The notes below the pieces were generated by a model. It saw only the letters and a program-made list of their open reading frames with translations. It was not told the origin of the DNA and made no database searches. From contig JAJEHK010000128.1 in NCBI GenBank assembly GCA_022823765.1, positions 1 to 35,890 of the forward strand: DNA of 35,890 nt, read 5' to 3'. Origin of the DNA: Alphaproteobacteria bacterium. GTDB lineage: Bacteria > Pseudomonadota > Alphaproteobacteria > SP197. Made by a program: the position numbers and the translations under genes. This document shows, piece by piece, positions 1 through 8,849 of the stretch; the first letter of the stretch is position 1, and each line of letters opens with the position of its first letter.

Positions 1-266
1 TTGCGGATGAAGTGCCGGGCCGTGGGTGTGATCGCATCATCAAGCAGATGCGCCGGCGTCTCGGCATTGACCGGCCAGTCGTTCAACAACGTCAGCCCGT
101 CCTTGCCAACCAGCACATCGTCGGAGGCAAGGGCGGCCGGCATGCCGGAATGAAAGGGGATCGTCAGGCCGAGCAAGCCGGCGCCGGCGACAAATCCCCG
201 TCGGCTCAATCCCACAGCGGATTCGAAAGCTTGCCCGTGCGAATCCCTCGGCATGTCGTTCGTCAT
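1..266 (-). CDS. Sulfite oxidase-like molybdopterin oxidoreductase, N-terminal part (truncated by window edge)
   Basis: Only the first 88 codons lie in the window; the gene continues past position 1. The start chosen is the ATG at 266–264. A twin-arginine signal is visible: Ser-Arg-Arg-Gly-Phe-Val at residues 21–26, followed by a hydrophobic stretch and a small-residue region ending near AALA, so export by the Tat pathway with a bound cofactor is likely. The mature start contains GKDGLTLLNDWPVNAETP and then a DDAITPTARHFIRN segment, which I recognise as the entry of the sulfite oxidase/SorA-type molybdenum domain. The catalytic Cys would be outside the window, so the reaction (sulfite oxidation or another oxidation in the periplasm) cannot be confirmed. 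It follows the GhrA-like gene by 18 bases on the same strand, so it probably belongs to the same transcript. Confidence 0.65.
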   Translation of the reverse strand, partial: MTNDMPRDSHGQAFESAVGLSRRGFVAGAGLLGLTIPFHSGMPAALASDDVLVGKDGLTLLNDWPVNAETPAHLLDDAITPTARHFIR

Positions 267-284
267 GATTCGATGTGTGCCTGC

Positions 285-1223
285 TCAGTAGCCCTTTTGG
301 GGATCGGCGAGATTGATGAGGGGGCGGCCCTGGAGGAGGCGCTGCCAGTTTTCGGCGATGTCCGGGAGCGAGCCGTCGAGGCGGCCGGCGGATTCGTGGG
401 GCGTGACCGTGACCTTGGGATGGGACCAGAAGGGATGGTCCGCCGGCAAGGGCTCGGTGCGGAAGACGTCAAGGGTGGCGCCTGACAGATGACCGCTCTC
501 CAGGGCGTCGAGGAGATCCTCCTCGACGACGGTGGCGCCACGGCCGATGTTGATGAAATGGGCGCCCTTCTTCATGGCAGCGATGGTGGTGGCGTCGACG
601 AGGTCACTCGTTTCACGGGTAAGCGGGAGCGTCGAGACGCAGTAGTCGAGATCGCCCAGGAAATCGGCGAGGGCGTCCCGGCCATGGAGACACCTCACGC
701 CTTCGAGGTCATGGGCGCTCTTCGCCCAGCCCGACACCCTGAAACGCAGATCCGCGAGAGCACGGGCGATGGCGCTGCCTGTCGAACCGAGTCCCATGAC
801 GCCGACATGCACTTGCCTCGCGAGGCGGGGCAGGTGCTGGTGCCACTCACGCGCCTGCTGCTGCGCACGGTAGAGCGGCTCCATTCTGAAATCGCGCAGG
901 ACGTGGAGGATGACGTATTCCACCATGGCGCCGATCAGGCCCGGATCCTTCAGCCGGACGACGTCGACGCCTTCAGGCATGGCCGGATGGTCGAGGAGGT
1001 CGCCGGCGCCGTGGCCGAGAAAGACGATGCAGCGAAGGTTGGGAAAACCATCGAAGAGCTCTCCGGAGATGTCGTCGTAATCGATGGCGATCATCGTCAC
1101 GTCGCCGGGATCGGCAGAATCGGGCCAGACGCGAAAGTCCATGCCCGGCACCAGGGCGAGGAGCTCCCGCCGCCATTCGGCGGCGTCCTCATAACGGCTG
1201 ACAAGGAGGAAGGCCGAGCTCAT
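285..1223 (-). CDS. ghrA: Glyoxylate/hydroxypyruvate reductase A-like D-2-hydroxyacid dehydrogenase
   Basis: A 312-residue protein, the same length as E. coli GhrA. It carries the Rossmann signature GVMGLGSTGSAIARAL at about residues 141–156, the substrate Arg in NIGRGATVVEEDLL at about 226, the acidic partner in the LDVFRTEPLP segment, and the catalytic His in TPHESAGR near residue 276. The family reduces glyoxylate or hydroxypyruvate with NAD(P)H in the cytosol. The start codon overlaps the stop of the NAD-glutamate dehydrogenase gene in an ATGA, so translation is probably coupled. No strong Shine-Dalgarno sequence is seen, in line with coupling. The family assignment is firm; the true substrate is inferred and another 2-ketoacid is possible. 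Confidence 0.82.
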   Translation of the reverse strand: MSSAFLLVSRYEDAAEWRRELLALVPGMDFRVWPDSADPGDVTMIAIDYDDISGELFDGFPNLRCIVFLGHGAGDLLDHPAMPEGVDVVRLKDPGLIGAMVEYVILHVLRDFRMEPLYRAQQQAREWHQHLPRLARQVHVGVMGLGSTGSAIARALADLRFRVSGWAKSAHDLEGVRCLHGRDALADFLGDLDYCVSTLPLTRETSDLVDATTIAAMKKGAHFINIGRGATVVEEDLLDALESGHLSGATLDVFRTEPLPADHPFWSHPKVTVTPHESAGRLDGSLPDIAENWQRLLQGRPLINLADPQKGY

Positions 1224-4200
1224 TCCGCGAGGGAGGCGAGAGCACGGGAGGCGACCGACGCCATGGCGAAGCTGCCGGGGGAACCGGCGCTCTTCAGATC
1301 ATTCATGATCGCGCCCGCCCGGGCGACGCGGGCCTGGTTGTCCCTGATCCAGCGGGCCGTGGCCGCAGGTGCAGGCTCGCCCGTGGCCAGGACGGCGAGG
1401 CTGATGCGGCGCTGCTTGAGGTAGCTGTCCTCGAAGAGAGCCTGCTGGGCAAGGCGATCCCAGCGGTTGTCCACCGGCAGGCGCGCCAGCGCATCGCGCA
1501 TCCAGTCGGCGCCAAAGATTTCTCCGACCTCGAAGAAGACCGTGGCGGCATCGATCACGTCGATCTCCATGACATTGGCCGTCTCGATGACGTCACACGC
1601 CGATGCGAGCGTACGCAGGTTCGCCACCGGCGCGGCGATGTCGTCGGGCACTCCTTCCTTGGCAAAGCGCTTGTAGGCCCGCCCGATCGACTTCCGGCGC
1701 CGCTTGCTGACCAGATCGGGAAGATTGTCCTTCAGCGCCATGACCTGAGGGCGAAAGGCGCGTGTCGTCTCCCCGATCGCCATCGGATGCTGGCGGTGAT
1801 GGAGCATCCATACCGTGACCCGCTCGATGAGGAAAATGGTCTCGTTCAGCATCGCCGACTGGACGTGGGCGTGAACCTGGTTGTCGAGCGTCTCGATTCC
1901 GACCCAGATCTCGCGCAGCGAGAAGGAATCGCGGGCCACCGTGTAGGCACGGGCGATATCGGCAAAGTCGTGACCCGTTTCCTCCGCCAGGCGGCGCACG
2001 AAGGTGATACCGGCGCGATTGATGATGGAATTGGTGGTGAGCGTGGCGACAATCTCGCGGCGCAGCCTGTGATCGAGGATGTGCTCGCGGTGATCCTTTC
2101 TCAGCAGAACCGGAAAATAGGTCACCAGATCATCCTGAAGGTCCGGATCATCAGGCAGATCCGATGCGAGCAGCTCCGCATAGAGATCCATCTTGGCCCA
2201 GGCCAGCAACACGGAAAGTTCGGGACGTGTGAAATGCCGGCCCCTGGAGCGCCATTCGCCCAGTTCCTCGTCGTCGGGCAGGCCCTCGATCCTGCGGTCG
2301 AGAAGGCCCTCGTGCTCCAGCGCCCGCATCAGGCGCACCAGTTCGTCGGTCAGCGCCGGCCCCTGGACTTCGGCAATCGACAACGCCTGGGTCTGCAGGT
2401 AGTTGCTGCGCAGGACGAGACCGGCAACCTCCCCGGTCATCCTTTCGAGGAGGCGGTCACGCTGCTTCACCGTCATGTCGCCTGCCTCGACGACATCGCC
2501 CAGCAGGATCTTGATGTTGACCTCGTGGTCGGAACAGTCGACACCACCGGAGTTGTCGATGGCGTCCGTGTTGATGCGGCCGCCGGCGAGCGCGTACTCG
2601 ATGCGGCCCGCCTGGGTAGCGCCGAGATTGCCGCCCTCGCCCACCACCCTGGCGCCCACCTCGCGGCCATTGACGCGAACGCTGTCGTTGGCCCGGTCGC
2701 CGACTTCGGCGTCGCTCTCCTGGGCGGCCTTGATGTAGGTGCCGATGCCACCGTTCCACAACAACTCGACATCGGCCTTCAGCATGGCATGGATGAGTTC
2801 CGCGGGCGTCAGCGTCTCCTCGGCAATGCCAAGCGCCTTGCGAGCCTGGGGCGACAGGGTGACCGACTTGGCACTGCGCTCATAGATGGCGCCGCCTTCG
2901 CTCAGGCAGGCCGTGTCGTAGTCGGCCCAGGTTGACCGGGCAAGATCGAACAACCGTTTGCGTTCCTTCCAGCCCGCTTCGGCATCCGGATCCGGATCGA
3001 TGAAGACGTGCATGTGGTTGAAGGCGCCGATGAGGCGGATGTGACGGGACAGCAGCATGCCGTTGCCGAACACGTCACCCATCATGTCACCGATGCCGAT
3101 CACCGTGAAATCCTCGCACTCGACATCCTTGCCTATCTCGCGGAAATGGCGGCGGACGGCCTCCCAGGCCCCCTTGGCCGTGATTGCCATCGCCTTGTGG
3201 TCGTAACCTGCCGATCCTCCCGATGCGAAGGCGTCACCGAGCCAGTGGCCATAGCGTGCAGCCACGTCGTTGGCGATATCCGAGAAGGTTGCCGTGCCCT
3301 TGTCGGCGGCAACCACGAGATAGGGATCGTCGTCGTCATGGCGGACCAGCCGCTCCCTCGTGACAACATGGCCACCGGAGATGTTGTCGGTGACATCAAG
3401 CATGCCTGCCATGAAGGTCCGGTAGCAGGCGATGCCCTCGGCCTGCAGTGCGTCACGCCCCGCGCTGGCCGGGGGCGGCCTCTTGACGACAAAGCCTCCC
3501 TTGGATCCCACAGGCACGATGACCGCATTCTTCACCATCTGCGCCTTCACCAGGCCCAGGACCTCGGTACGGAAGTCCTCGAGGCGGTCGGACCAGCGGA
3601 TACCGCCCCTTGCCACCGGTCCGCCGCGCAGGTGAACGGCCTCGACCCTGGCCGAATAGACAAAGATCTCCCGCCAGGGCCTCGGTTCCGGCAGACCGTG
3701 AATCATCTGGCTGTCGAACTTGAAGGAAACGTAGGGCCTGACGGCGCCGGCGGCATCCGTCTGGTAGAAGTTGGTGCGCAGTGTCGACTCGATCAGGTTG
3801 AGATAGCGGCGCAGGATGCGGTCCTGGTCCAGCGACTCGACGCCGTCGAGTGCTTCGATGATGCGGTCGCGCAAGGCAATGCCGCGAACGTGTGCCCGTG
3901 CCTGATTGTCGGGGTCGAACCGCGTCTCGAAGAAATCGACGAGAAGGCGCACGATGGCGGGATTGGCCGCCATGGTCTGCTCGACATAGGCCTGGCTGAA
4001 GGGCGCGTTGGTCTGCATGAGGAACTTGGCATAGGCGCGCAGGATGACCACTTGGCGCCAGTCGAGGCCGATGAGGACGAGATCGTTGAAGTGGTCATCC
4101 TCGACTTCACCCGACCAGACCCGCGCGAAAGTCTCGTGGAAGCGCTGACGCACCTCCGCAACGTCAACCTGCCAACCGTGTTCGAGTTGGACCCGGAAAT

Positions 4201-6013
4201 CATGAATCCAGATCACAGTCCCGTCGTCGGGACGGATCTCGTAGGGTGCTTCCTCGATGACCACCAGGCCCATGTGTTCGAGCATGGGCATGATCCCGGA
4301 CAACGGCACCGCCGTCCCACGGTGATAGACCTTGAAGTTGAGGTTGCCCTCGGCGGCGTCGACACGGCGATAGAGGTTCATCGCGATATCATCGTCGTCC
4401 ATGGACTCCATGCGCTGGATATCGGCGACCGCAAGGCGGGTGCTGAACATCTCCTTGTAGCCACCGGGGATCGCTGGACGGTAGCGGTGGAAGAGGACAG
4501 CCCCCCGGCCCTCGCCGAATTCCTCGGTCAACGCATCCTGGAGATCGTCGTCCCAGGTTCTCGACGCTGCGGTGAGTCGCCTTTCGATGGCATCGGGTTC
4601 GCCCTCGACCCTGTCCTTGTCCGGGGTGTGGACAATGAACTGGGCCCGGGCCATCGGCGCATCGGACACCTGGGTCTGAACGTCCACCGAACTGCCGTTG
4701 AGTTCCTCGAGAAGGATGGCCTCCATCCTGTGGCGCAAATCGGTGGAATAGCGTTCACGGGGAATGTAGACGAGGCAGGAAACGAACTGGCCATAGGAAT
4801 CCCGTCTCAGGAAGAGGCGGATGCGCTGGCGATGCTCAAGATGCAGGATACCCCGGGAGAAGGTTTCCAGGGTGTCGACTTCGATCTGGAACAGTTCGTC
4901 ACGCGGAAACGTGTCGAGGATGTGTTCAAGCGCCTTGGCATTGTGGCTGCCCGGAGTCGCTCCCGAACGCTCCATCACCATCGCAACTTTCCGGCGCAAC
5001 AGGGGGATCTGGGTTGGCGAGGTGTTGTAGGCGGACGATGTCAGCAGACCGAGGAAGCGGTACTCACCAACGACCTCGCCCGCATCGTTGAATCGGCGCA
5101 GGCCGATGTAGTCCATGAAGACCGGCCGATGGACGTCCGAGCGTGTCCATGCCTTGGAAATGATGAAGAGTTCCCGGTGTTCCAGGTACCGCACGAAGTG
5201 TTCGGGCAACGCGTCTTCGTGACGCTTGCGGCTTTCCTCGGTGATCTCACGCAGGATTCCGCGATTTTCCTCCTCGACGATATGGGCAAACACCGCGCCA
5301 TCACGCCGTTCGAAACGGTACTCCCGGTAGCCTAGAAAGGTGAAATGGTCGTCCAGCAGCCACTTCAGAAAGGCAAGGCCTTCCTCAAGTTCTCCGGCCG
5401 ACACGGGTGGCGGCGCGGTCTCGAGTGCCGCCATGTGCCGTTCGAGACATGTCACCATGGGACGCCAGTCCTCGACCGCAGCACGCACCTGGCCAAGAAC
5501 GTGGTGCAGTCGTTTAACGATCTCCCGGTGACGTTCCACGGGCTGCTGGGTGATCTCGACGTGAAGAACCGACTCCGCCGATCCGCTGTCAATCCCAGTC
5601 AGGACGCCCTCATCGTCGCGGGTAACGTGAATCACCGGGTGTATGAGCAGGAGCACCGGGATCCCGAGCACATTGAGTGCCGCGACGACGGAGTCCACGA
5701 GGAACGGCATGTCGTCGTTGACAATCTCGATCACCGTGTGGGTCGACTGCCAGCCGTCCTCTTCGGGATCCGGATCGAACACCCGGACCTTCGCCCCGCC
5801 GGCGCGGCGGTGGCGGAAGAACTGCCACAGGGAAGCCACCTCTCCGTAGAGGTTCTCCGTCGACATGCCGTCGATGTCTTCGGCGATGACGCCGCCAAGG
5901 AAATTCTCCGTGAACCGGGCCACGTGATCGGCCTCGGCCGCGAATCCGCTACGGACCAGGCGCACCACTTCGTCGATGCGTTCAGTCAACTGATGGTGAT
6001 CCCGCTGCCGCAT
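1220..6013 (-). CDS. gdh2: NAD-specific glutamate dehydrogenase, large (GDH_2) type
   Basis: A protein of 1597 residues, the size of the 180-kDa class of NAD-glutamate dehydrogenase (glutamate to 2-oxoglutarate plus ammonia, catabolic direction). The long N-terminal part (about 1–700) has the regulatory ACT-like regions of this class. The catalytic core carries GGPVARGGIRWSDR and then PVGSKGGF with the catalytic Lys at about residue 838. The dinucleotide domain shows EGGNLGATQAGRIEYA and DNSGGVDCSDHEVNIKI. I place the start at the ATG at 6013 because GGAGGGGG lies 6 bases before it; a GTG five codons upstream (6028) is also in frame but would put that ribosome site inside the gene. Downstream, its TGA overlaps the ATG of the GhrA-like gene. 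Several long open frames on the opposite strand are GC-driven shadows. Confidence 0.95.
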   Translation of the reverse strand: MRQRDHHQLTERIDEVVRLVRSGFAAEADHVARFTENFLGGVIAEDIDGMSTENLYGEVASLWQFFRHRRAGGAKVRVFDPDPEEDGWQSTHTVIEIVNDDMPFLVDSVVAALNVLGIPVLLLIHPVIHVTRDDEGVLTGIDSGSAESVLHVEITQQPVERHREIVKRLHHVLGQVRAAVEDWRPMVTCLERHMAALETAPPPVSAGELEEGLAFLKWLLDDHFTFLGYREYRFERRDGAVFAHIVEEENRGILREITEESRKRHEDALPEHFVRYLEHRELFIISKAWTRSDVHRPVFMDYIGLRRFNDAGEVVGEYRFLGLLTSSAYNTSPTQIPLLRRKVAMVMERSGATPGSHNAKALEHILDTFPRDELFQIEVDTLETFSRGILHLEHRQRIRLFLRRDSYGQFVSCLVYIPRERYSTDLRHRMEAILLEELNGSSVDVQTQVSDAPMARAQFIVHTPDKDRVEGEPDAIERRLTAASRTWDDDLQDALTEEFGEGRGAVLFHRYRPAIPGGYKEMFSTRLAVADIQRMESMDDDDIAMNLYRRVDAAEGNLNFKVYHRGTAVPLSGIMPMLEHMGLVVIEEAPYEIRPDDGTVIWIHDFRVQLEHGWQVDVAEVRQRFHETFARVWSGEVEDDHFNDLVLIGLDWRQVVILRAYAKFLMQTNAPFSQAYVEQTMAANPAIVRLLVDFFETRFDPDNQARAHVRGIALRDRIIEALDGVESLDQDRILRRYLNLIESTLRTNFYQTDAAGAVRPYVSFKFDSQMIHGLPEPRPWREIFVYSARVEAVHLRGGPVARGGIRWSDRLEDFRTEVLGLVKAQMVKNAVIVPVGSKGGFVVKRPPPASAGRDALQAEGIACYRTFMAGMLDVTDNISGGHVVTRERLVRHDDDDPYLVVAADKGTATFSDIANDVAARYGHWLGDAFASGGSAGYDHKAMAITAKGAWEAVRRHFREIGKDVECEDFTVIGIGDMMGDVFGNGMLLSRHIRLIGAFNHMHVFIDPDPDAEAGWKERKRLFDLARSTWADYDTACLSEGGAIYERSAKSVTLSPQARKALGIAEETLTPAELIHAMLKADVELLWNGGIGTYIKAAQESDAEVGDRANDSVRVNGREVGARVVGEGGNLGATQAGRIEYALAGGRINTDAIDNSGGVDCSDHEVNIKILLGDVVEAGDMTVKQRDRLLERMTGEVAGLVLRSNYLQTQALSIAEVQGPALTDELVRLMRALEHEGLLDRRIEGLPDDEELGEWRSRGRHFTRPELSVLLAWAKMDLYAELLASDLPDDPDLQDDLVTYFPVLLRKDHREHILDHRLRREIVATLTTNSIINRAGITFVRRLAEETGHDFADIARAYTVARDSFSLREIWVGIETLDNQVHAHVQSAMLNETIFLIERVTVWMLHHRQHPMAIGETTRAFRPQVMALKDNLPDLVSKRRRKSIGRAYKRFAKEGVPDDIAAPVANLRTLASACDVIETANVMEIDVIDAATVFFEVGEIFGADWMRDALARLPVDNRWDRLAQQALFEDSYLKQRRISLAVLATGEPAPAATARWIRDNQARVARAGAIMNDLKSAGSPGSFAMASVASRALASLAE

Positions 6014-6117
6014 GACGACCCCCTCCACGGGCCAGCCTATCAGTCCGCGACGTCACAGCAAAACACGGACGGTGGCACCCTGTCGATCACTCTGATAGAC
6101 AGACCACGCTGACGAGG

Positions 6118-6194
6118 GCACCCGTAGCTCAGCTGGATAGAGCACAGGATTCCTAATCCTGGGGTCGCAGGTTCGAGTCCTGCCGGGTGCGCCA
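6118..6194 (+). tRNA. tRNA-Arg (anticodon CCT)
   Basis: A full 77-base cloverleaf. The acceptor arms GCACCCG (6118–6124) and CGGGTGC (6184–6190) pair perfectly, the anticodon stem CAGGA/TCCTG encloses a 7-base loop with CCT at 6152–6154, and the T arm has GGTTCGAGTCC. Discriminator G is followed by an encoded CCA (6192–6194). It reads the AGG codon. It lies between the start of the glutamate dehydrogenase gene and the end of the Nudix gene. Confidence 0.97.
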
Positions 6195-6237
6195 CCTGGT
6201 GCCGGGTCCCGGGTTCACCGACACGTCACGGCGGCAC

Positions 6238-6711
6238 TCAGGGTGGGGCGACCATGCCGCGGAGCACCGTGACGGCCCAGCGATGGCTTTCGAAGGTCAG
6301 TGTCGCCACCAGTTCCCCGGGATCAAGCCAGACCGGGACGTGATCGGCCTCCACCGGGGACGGTCGCGTGCCGGCGATGTCCATCGTGAAGAAGTGACAA
6401 TGCTTGTTGGCCGGCGGCTTGGCATAGCGGTTGTTGTGATACTGCCAGGCCCGGCACAGCGAGCGGGCGGCGAGAACTTGGTAACCTGTCTCTTCGGCGA
6501 CTTCCCGCCGGAGCGCATCCTCTTCGCCCTCTTCCTCCTCAAGGCCGCCCCCTGGAAGCACCACCCGGTCACCGCCCCGCCGGCAGGCCAGGATTCGTCC
6601 TTCGCGATCCGATGCCAACCCGTATACGCTCGCCCGCTCTTGGTAGACGACTCCAGGCAGGCACCTTCCCATCTGGGGTATGGCGGCGTTGTGCGAAATG
6701 AGGAACACCAT
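6238..6711 (-). CDS. Nudix hydrolase
   Basis: A 157-residue protein with a complete Nudix box, GX5EX7REUXEEXGU: the segment runs from the glycines after VLP through GEEDALRREVAEETGY at about residues 53–75. The box binds the metal and hydrolyses a nucleoside diphosphate linked to another moiety; which one cannot be told from sequence. The frame stays open to 6825, but that would run into the divergent agmatinase gene that starts at 6785; the ATG at 6711 gives a normal Nudix N-terminus (MVFLISHNAAIPQMGRCLPG) and leaves a 73-base divergent intergenic space. The C-terminal part has WLDPGELVATLTFESHRWAV, usual for helix packing in this family. Confidence 0.85.
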   Translation of the reverse strand: MVFLISHNAAIPQMGRCLPGVVYQERASVYGLASDREGRILACRRGGDRVVLPGGGLEEEEGEEDALRREVAEETGYQVLAARSLCRAWQYHNNRYAKPPANKHCHFFTMDIAGTRPSPVEADHVPVWLDPGELVATLTFESHRWAVTVLRGMVAPP

Positions 6712-6784
6712 GGCGATTGATCGATGGCGACAGGCCCGATCCGCATGAATACTATGGCGGGAATCGTGGAACAGGAAGAATGCC

Positions 6785-7786
6785 ATGAGTGACACCACGG
6801 ATGACGGGGTACCCGAAGCGCGCAAGCTCGCCTGGGGAGCGGTGTTCCGCCACCGCTATGCAGGCGTGGCGACGTTCATGCGCCAGGAGTTGCGGGAGGA
6901 CCCCGATACCTGGGGCGATATCGACATCGGAATCGCGGGCGTCCCCTTCGACGGGGCTGTGACGAACCGTCCCGGAGCCCGCCACGGACCCCGGGCCCTG
7001 CGCGAGCAGTCCACCCTCATGGGCCGCATCAACCACAAGACCGGCGTACGTCCCTTCGACACGGCAAGGGTCGCCGATATCGGCGACGTCATGATCGAGG
7101 GAGTCTACGCACTCGAACGCGCCATGGGTGACATCGAGTCGTTCTACGACCGAGTGGCGGCGGCCGGCGTGATGCCGCTTACCGCAGGCGGAGACCACTC
7201 CATCACCCTGCCGATCATGCGGGCACTGAAGCACTCGCGGGGTGAACCGATGGGACTCATTCACTTCGATGCCCATTGCGACACCGGCCCCGAACTGTTC
7301 GGCCACAAGCACCACCACGGCGGTCCCTTCCGGGTTGCCGTGGAAGACGGGGCCCTCGACCCGAAACGCACCATCCAGATCGGAATCCGCGGACCCGCGG
7401 AAGTCCTTTGGGACTTCAGCTACGAGAGTGGCATGACCGTCATTCATATCGAGGAGTTCTATGCCATGGGCATCGAGGCCGTCATCGCCCGGGCGCACGA
7501 GGTCGTGGGCGATGGTCCGGTCTACGTCAGTTTCGATGTCGACGGCCTCGACCCCGTCTACGCACCGGGGACGGGCACGCCTGAAGTCGGCGGTTACACG
7601 ACATGGGAGGCCCAGCAGGTGCTGCGCGGGCTGATGGGCATCGATATCATCGGCGCGGACGTCGTCGAGGTGTCGCCTCCCTTCGACAGCGCCTCCATCA
7701 CCTCGCTCAACGGTGCCCAGATGATGTGGGAACTGCTCTGCCTCATGGCTGACCGGGTGGAACGGCGGGAGAATTCCACCGGTTGA
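6785..7786 (+). CDS. speB: Agmatinase/ureohydrolase family protein
   Basis: A 333-residue ureohydrolase (arginase fold) with all manganese ligands: GGDHSI, HFDAHCDTG, and SFDVDGLDPVYAPGTGTPE. These enzymes split the guanidino group of agmatine, guanidinobutyrate or related compounds to give urea and an amine. Agmatine is the commonest substrate for this subgroup but guanidinobutyrate is a real alternative, so the symbol is tentative. AGGAAG lies about 9 bases before the ATG. Divergent from the Nudix gene. Its stop is followed within 60 bases by an SOS-box promoter for the next gene, so the two probably do not form one operon. Confidence 0.85.
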   Translation: MSDTTDDGVPEARKLAWGAVFRHRYAGVATFMRQELREDPDTWGDIDIGIAGVPFDGAVTNRPGARHGPRALREQSTLMGRINHKTGVRPFDTARVADIGDVMIEGVYALERAMGDIESFYDRVAAAGVMPLTAGGDHSITLPIMRALKHSRGEPMGLIHFDAHCDTGPELFGHKHHHGGPFRVAVEDGALDPKRTIQIGIRGPAEVLWDFSYESGMTVIHIEEFYAMGIEAVIARAHEVVGDGPVYVSFDVDGLDPVYAPGTGTPEVGGYTTWEAQQVLRGLMGIDIIGADVVEVSPPFDSASITSLNGAQMMWELLCLMADRVERRENSTG

Positions 7787-7812
7787 ACCTGCGTCCGGAC
7801 ACACCATGTTAT

Positions 7813-7827
7813 GTTCCGGCAATGTTC
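7813..7827 (+). promoter_or_regulatory. LexA (SOS) box, GTTC-N7-GTTC
   Basis: GTTCCGGCAATGTTC is a perfect match to the direct-repeat operator GTTC-N7-GTTC known for alphaproteobacterial LexA. It sits 26 bases after the agmatinase stop and 18 bases before the ATG at 7846. A possible -10 element TATGTT (7810–7815) overlaps its left half, the geometry expected of a repressor site. I infer SOS control of the following small gene. Confidence 0.6.
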
Positions 7828-7845
7828 CGGAGGCCACCCTGCGTC

Positions 7846-8172
7846 ATGCATGGTACCAGACAGCGTTTCATCGAGGCGTCGGACACGGAATGGGACAGGG
7901 TGACGGAACTGGCGCGGATCGCCGGTGAATCCGTCAGTCGCTTCCTCATCAGGAAGGCGACCGCACGGGAAGTGGTGCCGGCAGCGGTCCTGCGACGGGC
8001 CATGCGGGAAATCCTCATTCTCTCCAGCCTCGAGGAACATCGCACACGGGAACTTGGCGCCGGAGAGCGGTTCGACCATGTTGCTCATGCCGTGGACACC
8101 TGGCTGGAGAGGGAAGACGACCTTGCGCATCTTGCCGATCCTGGCGCCGCCAACAGATGGCGGGCCCGATAA
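7846..8172 (+). CDS. Small ribbon-helix-helix-like protein, probably SOS-regulated
   Basis: A 108-residue protein of unknown function. The N-terminus (about residues 4–38) reads like a MobC/CopG-type ribbon-helix-helix: a short strand RQRFIEAS, helix TEWDRVTELARIAG, then ESVSRFLIRKA. The remainder is helical and charged, including a basic helix VLRRAMREILIL. There is no nuclease, kinase or toxin motif and no partner toxin gene beside it. The frame is open back to a TTG at 7783, but I choose the ATG at 7846 because a LexA box at 7813–7827 would otherwise lie inside the gene, and GGAGG (7829–7833) falls between box and start, at a somewhat long spacing of 12. A DNA-binding or damage-response role is inference only. 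Confidence 0.6.
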   Translation: MHGTRQRFIEASDTEWDRVTELARIAGESVSRFLIRKATAREVVPAAVLRRAMREILILSSLEEHRTRELGAGERFDHVAHAVDTWLEREDDLAHLADPGAANRWRAR

Positions 8173-8253
8173 GCGGAGACAGCGAAAATCTGCTTGCCCG
8201 CCGACTGTACCCGTAACAGACTGTCCAACCATCCCGACAGGGCAGTTCCGACC

Positions 8254-8814
8254 TTGCGCACACTCCGAACACGCCTCAGTTTTCCTGCATCCTGCTGCGC
8301 CGTCCTGATGGCGGGGCTTCTTGCCGCCTGCGGCGGAGAGGACATTTCCTACGAAGGTGTCGAGGATACCATCGTGACGCCTCAGGGCCGCTTCGAACCG
8401 GACATTGACGATCCCGATCGCGAGACCATTTTCGGCAGCGGCGGCATCAATTCCCTGTGGTCCGGCGGAGAAAGCGACGAACCGGGCGGCGGACTCGGAG
8501 TCAATGCCTTCCTGTGGCGCGCTTCACTCGACACGCTGTCCTTCCTGCCACCGCTATCCGCTGATCCCTTTGGCGGCGTCATCATCTATGACTGGTACAG
8601 GCCGCCCGAATCGCCCGAGGAGCGGCTCAAGGTGGCGGTTTACATTCTCGACACCAGGCTGACAGCCTCGGCGTTGCGCGTTGCCGTCAACCGGCAGGTC
8701 CAGGGCACCGACGGATGGCAGGACGCGGCCGCCTCGGAAGACACGGCCACGGCGCTCGAAAACGCCATCCTGACGCAGGCACGGCTGTTGCGCATTGCCT
8801 GGCTTGGCGAGTGA
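8254..8814 (+). CDS. DUF3576 family lipoprotein
   Basis: About 186 residues from a TTG start at 8254; a longer form from a TTG at 8194 is possible. The shorter form gives a clean lipoprotein signal: Arg-rich n-region, hydrophobic core [11 protein letters not shown] and lipobox Cys at residue 26. The mature part holds the DUF3576 pattern: a Gly/Ser-rich linker, [35 protein letters not shown] split over two segments, [21 protein letters not shown], and a C-terminal helix with [10 protein letters not shown]. The family is typical of alphaproteobacteria and is often found before leuS and the lptE gene, which is the arrangement here. It likely acts in the periplasm at the outer membrane. No enzyme residues are evident and the function is not known. 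Confidence 0.8.
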   Translation: MRTLRTRLSFPASCCAVLMAGLLAACGGEDISYEGVEDTIVTPQGRFEPDIDDPDRETIFGSGGINSLWSGGESDEPGGGLGVNAFLWRASLDTLSFLPPLSADPFGGVIIYDWYRPPESPEERLKVAVYILDTRLTASALRVAVNRQVQGTDGWQDAAASEDTATALENAILTQARLLRIAWLGE

Positions 8815-8849
8815 ACGGATCACGGACGATCCCCTCGGGGGCGCCAGCG

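Noticed and set aside
3008-5335. A 775-codon open frame on the plus strand inside the NAD-GDH gene
   Set aside because: It lies wholly antisense to a clearly recognised enzyme, has no familiar motif, and is a codon-position effect of high GC. The same reasoning removes the long antisense frames across leuS (8820–11414) and across the antiporter and rnhB (31266–33125).
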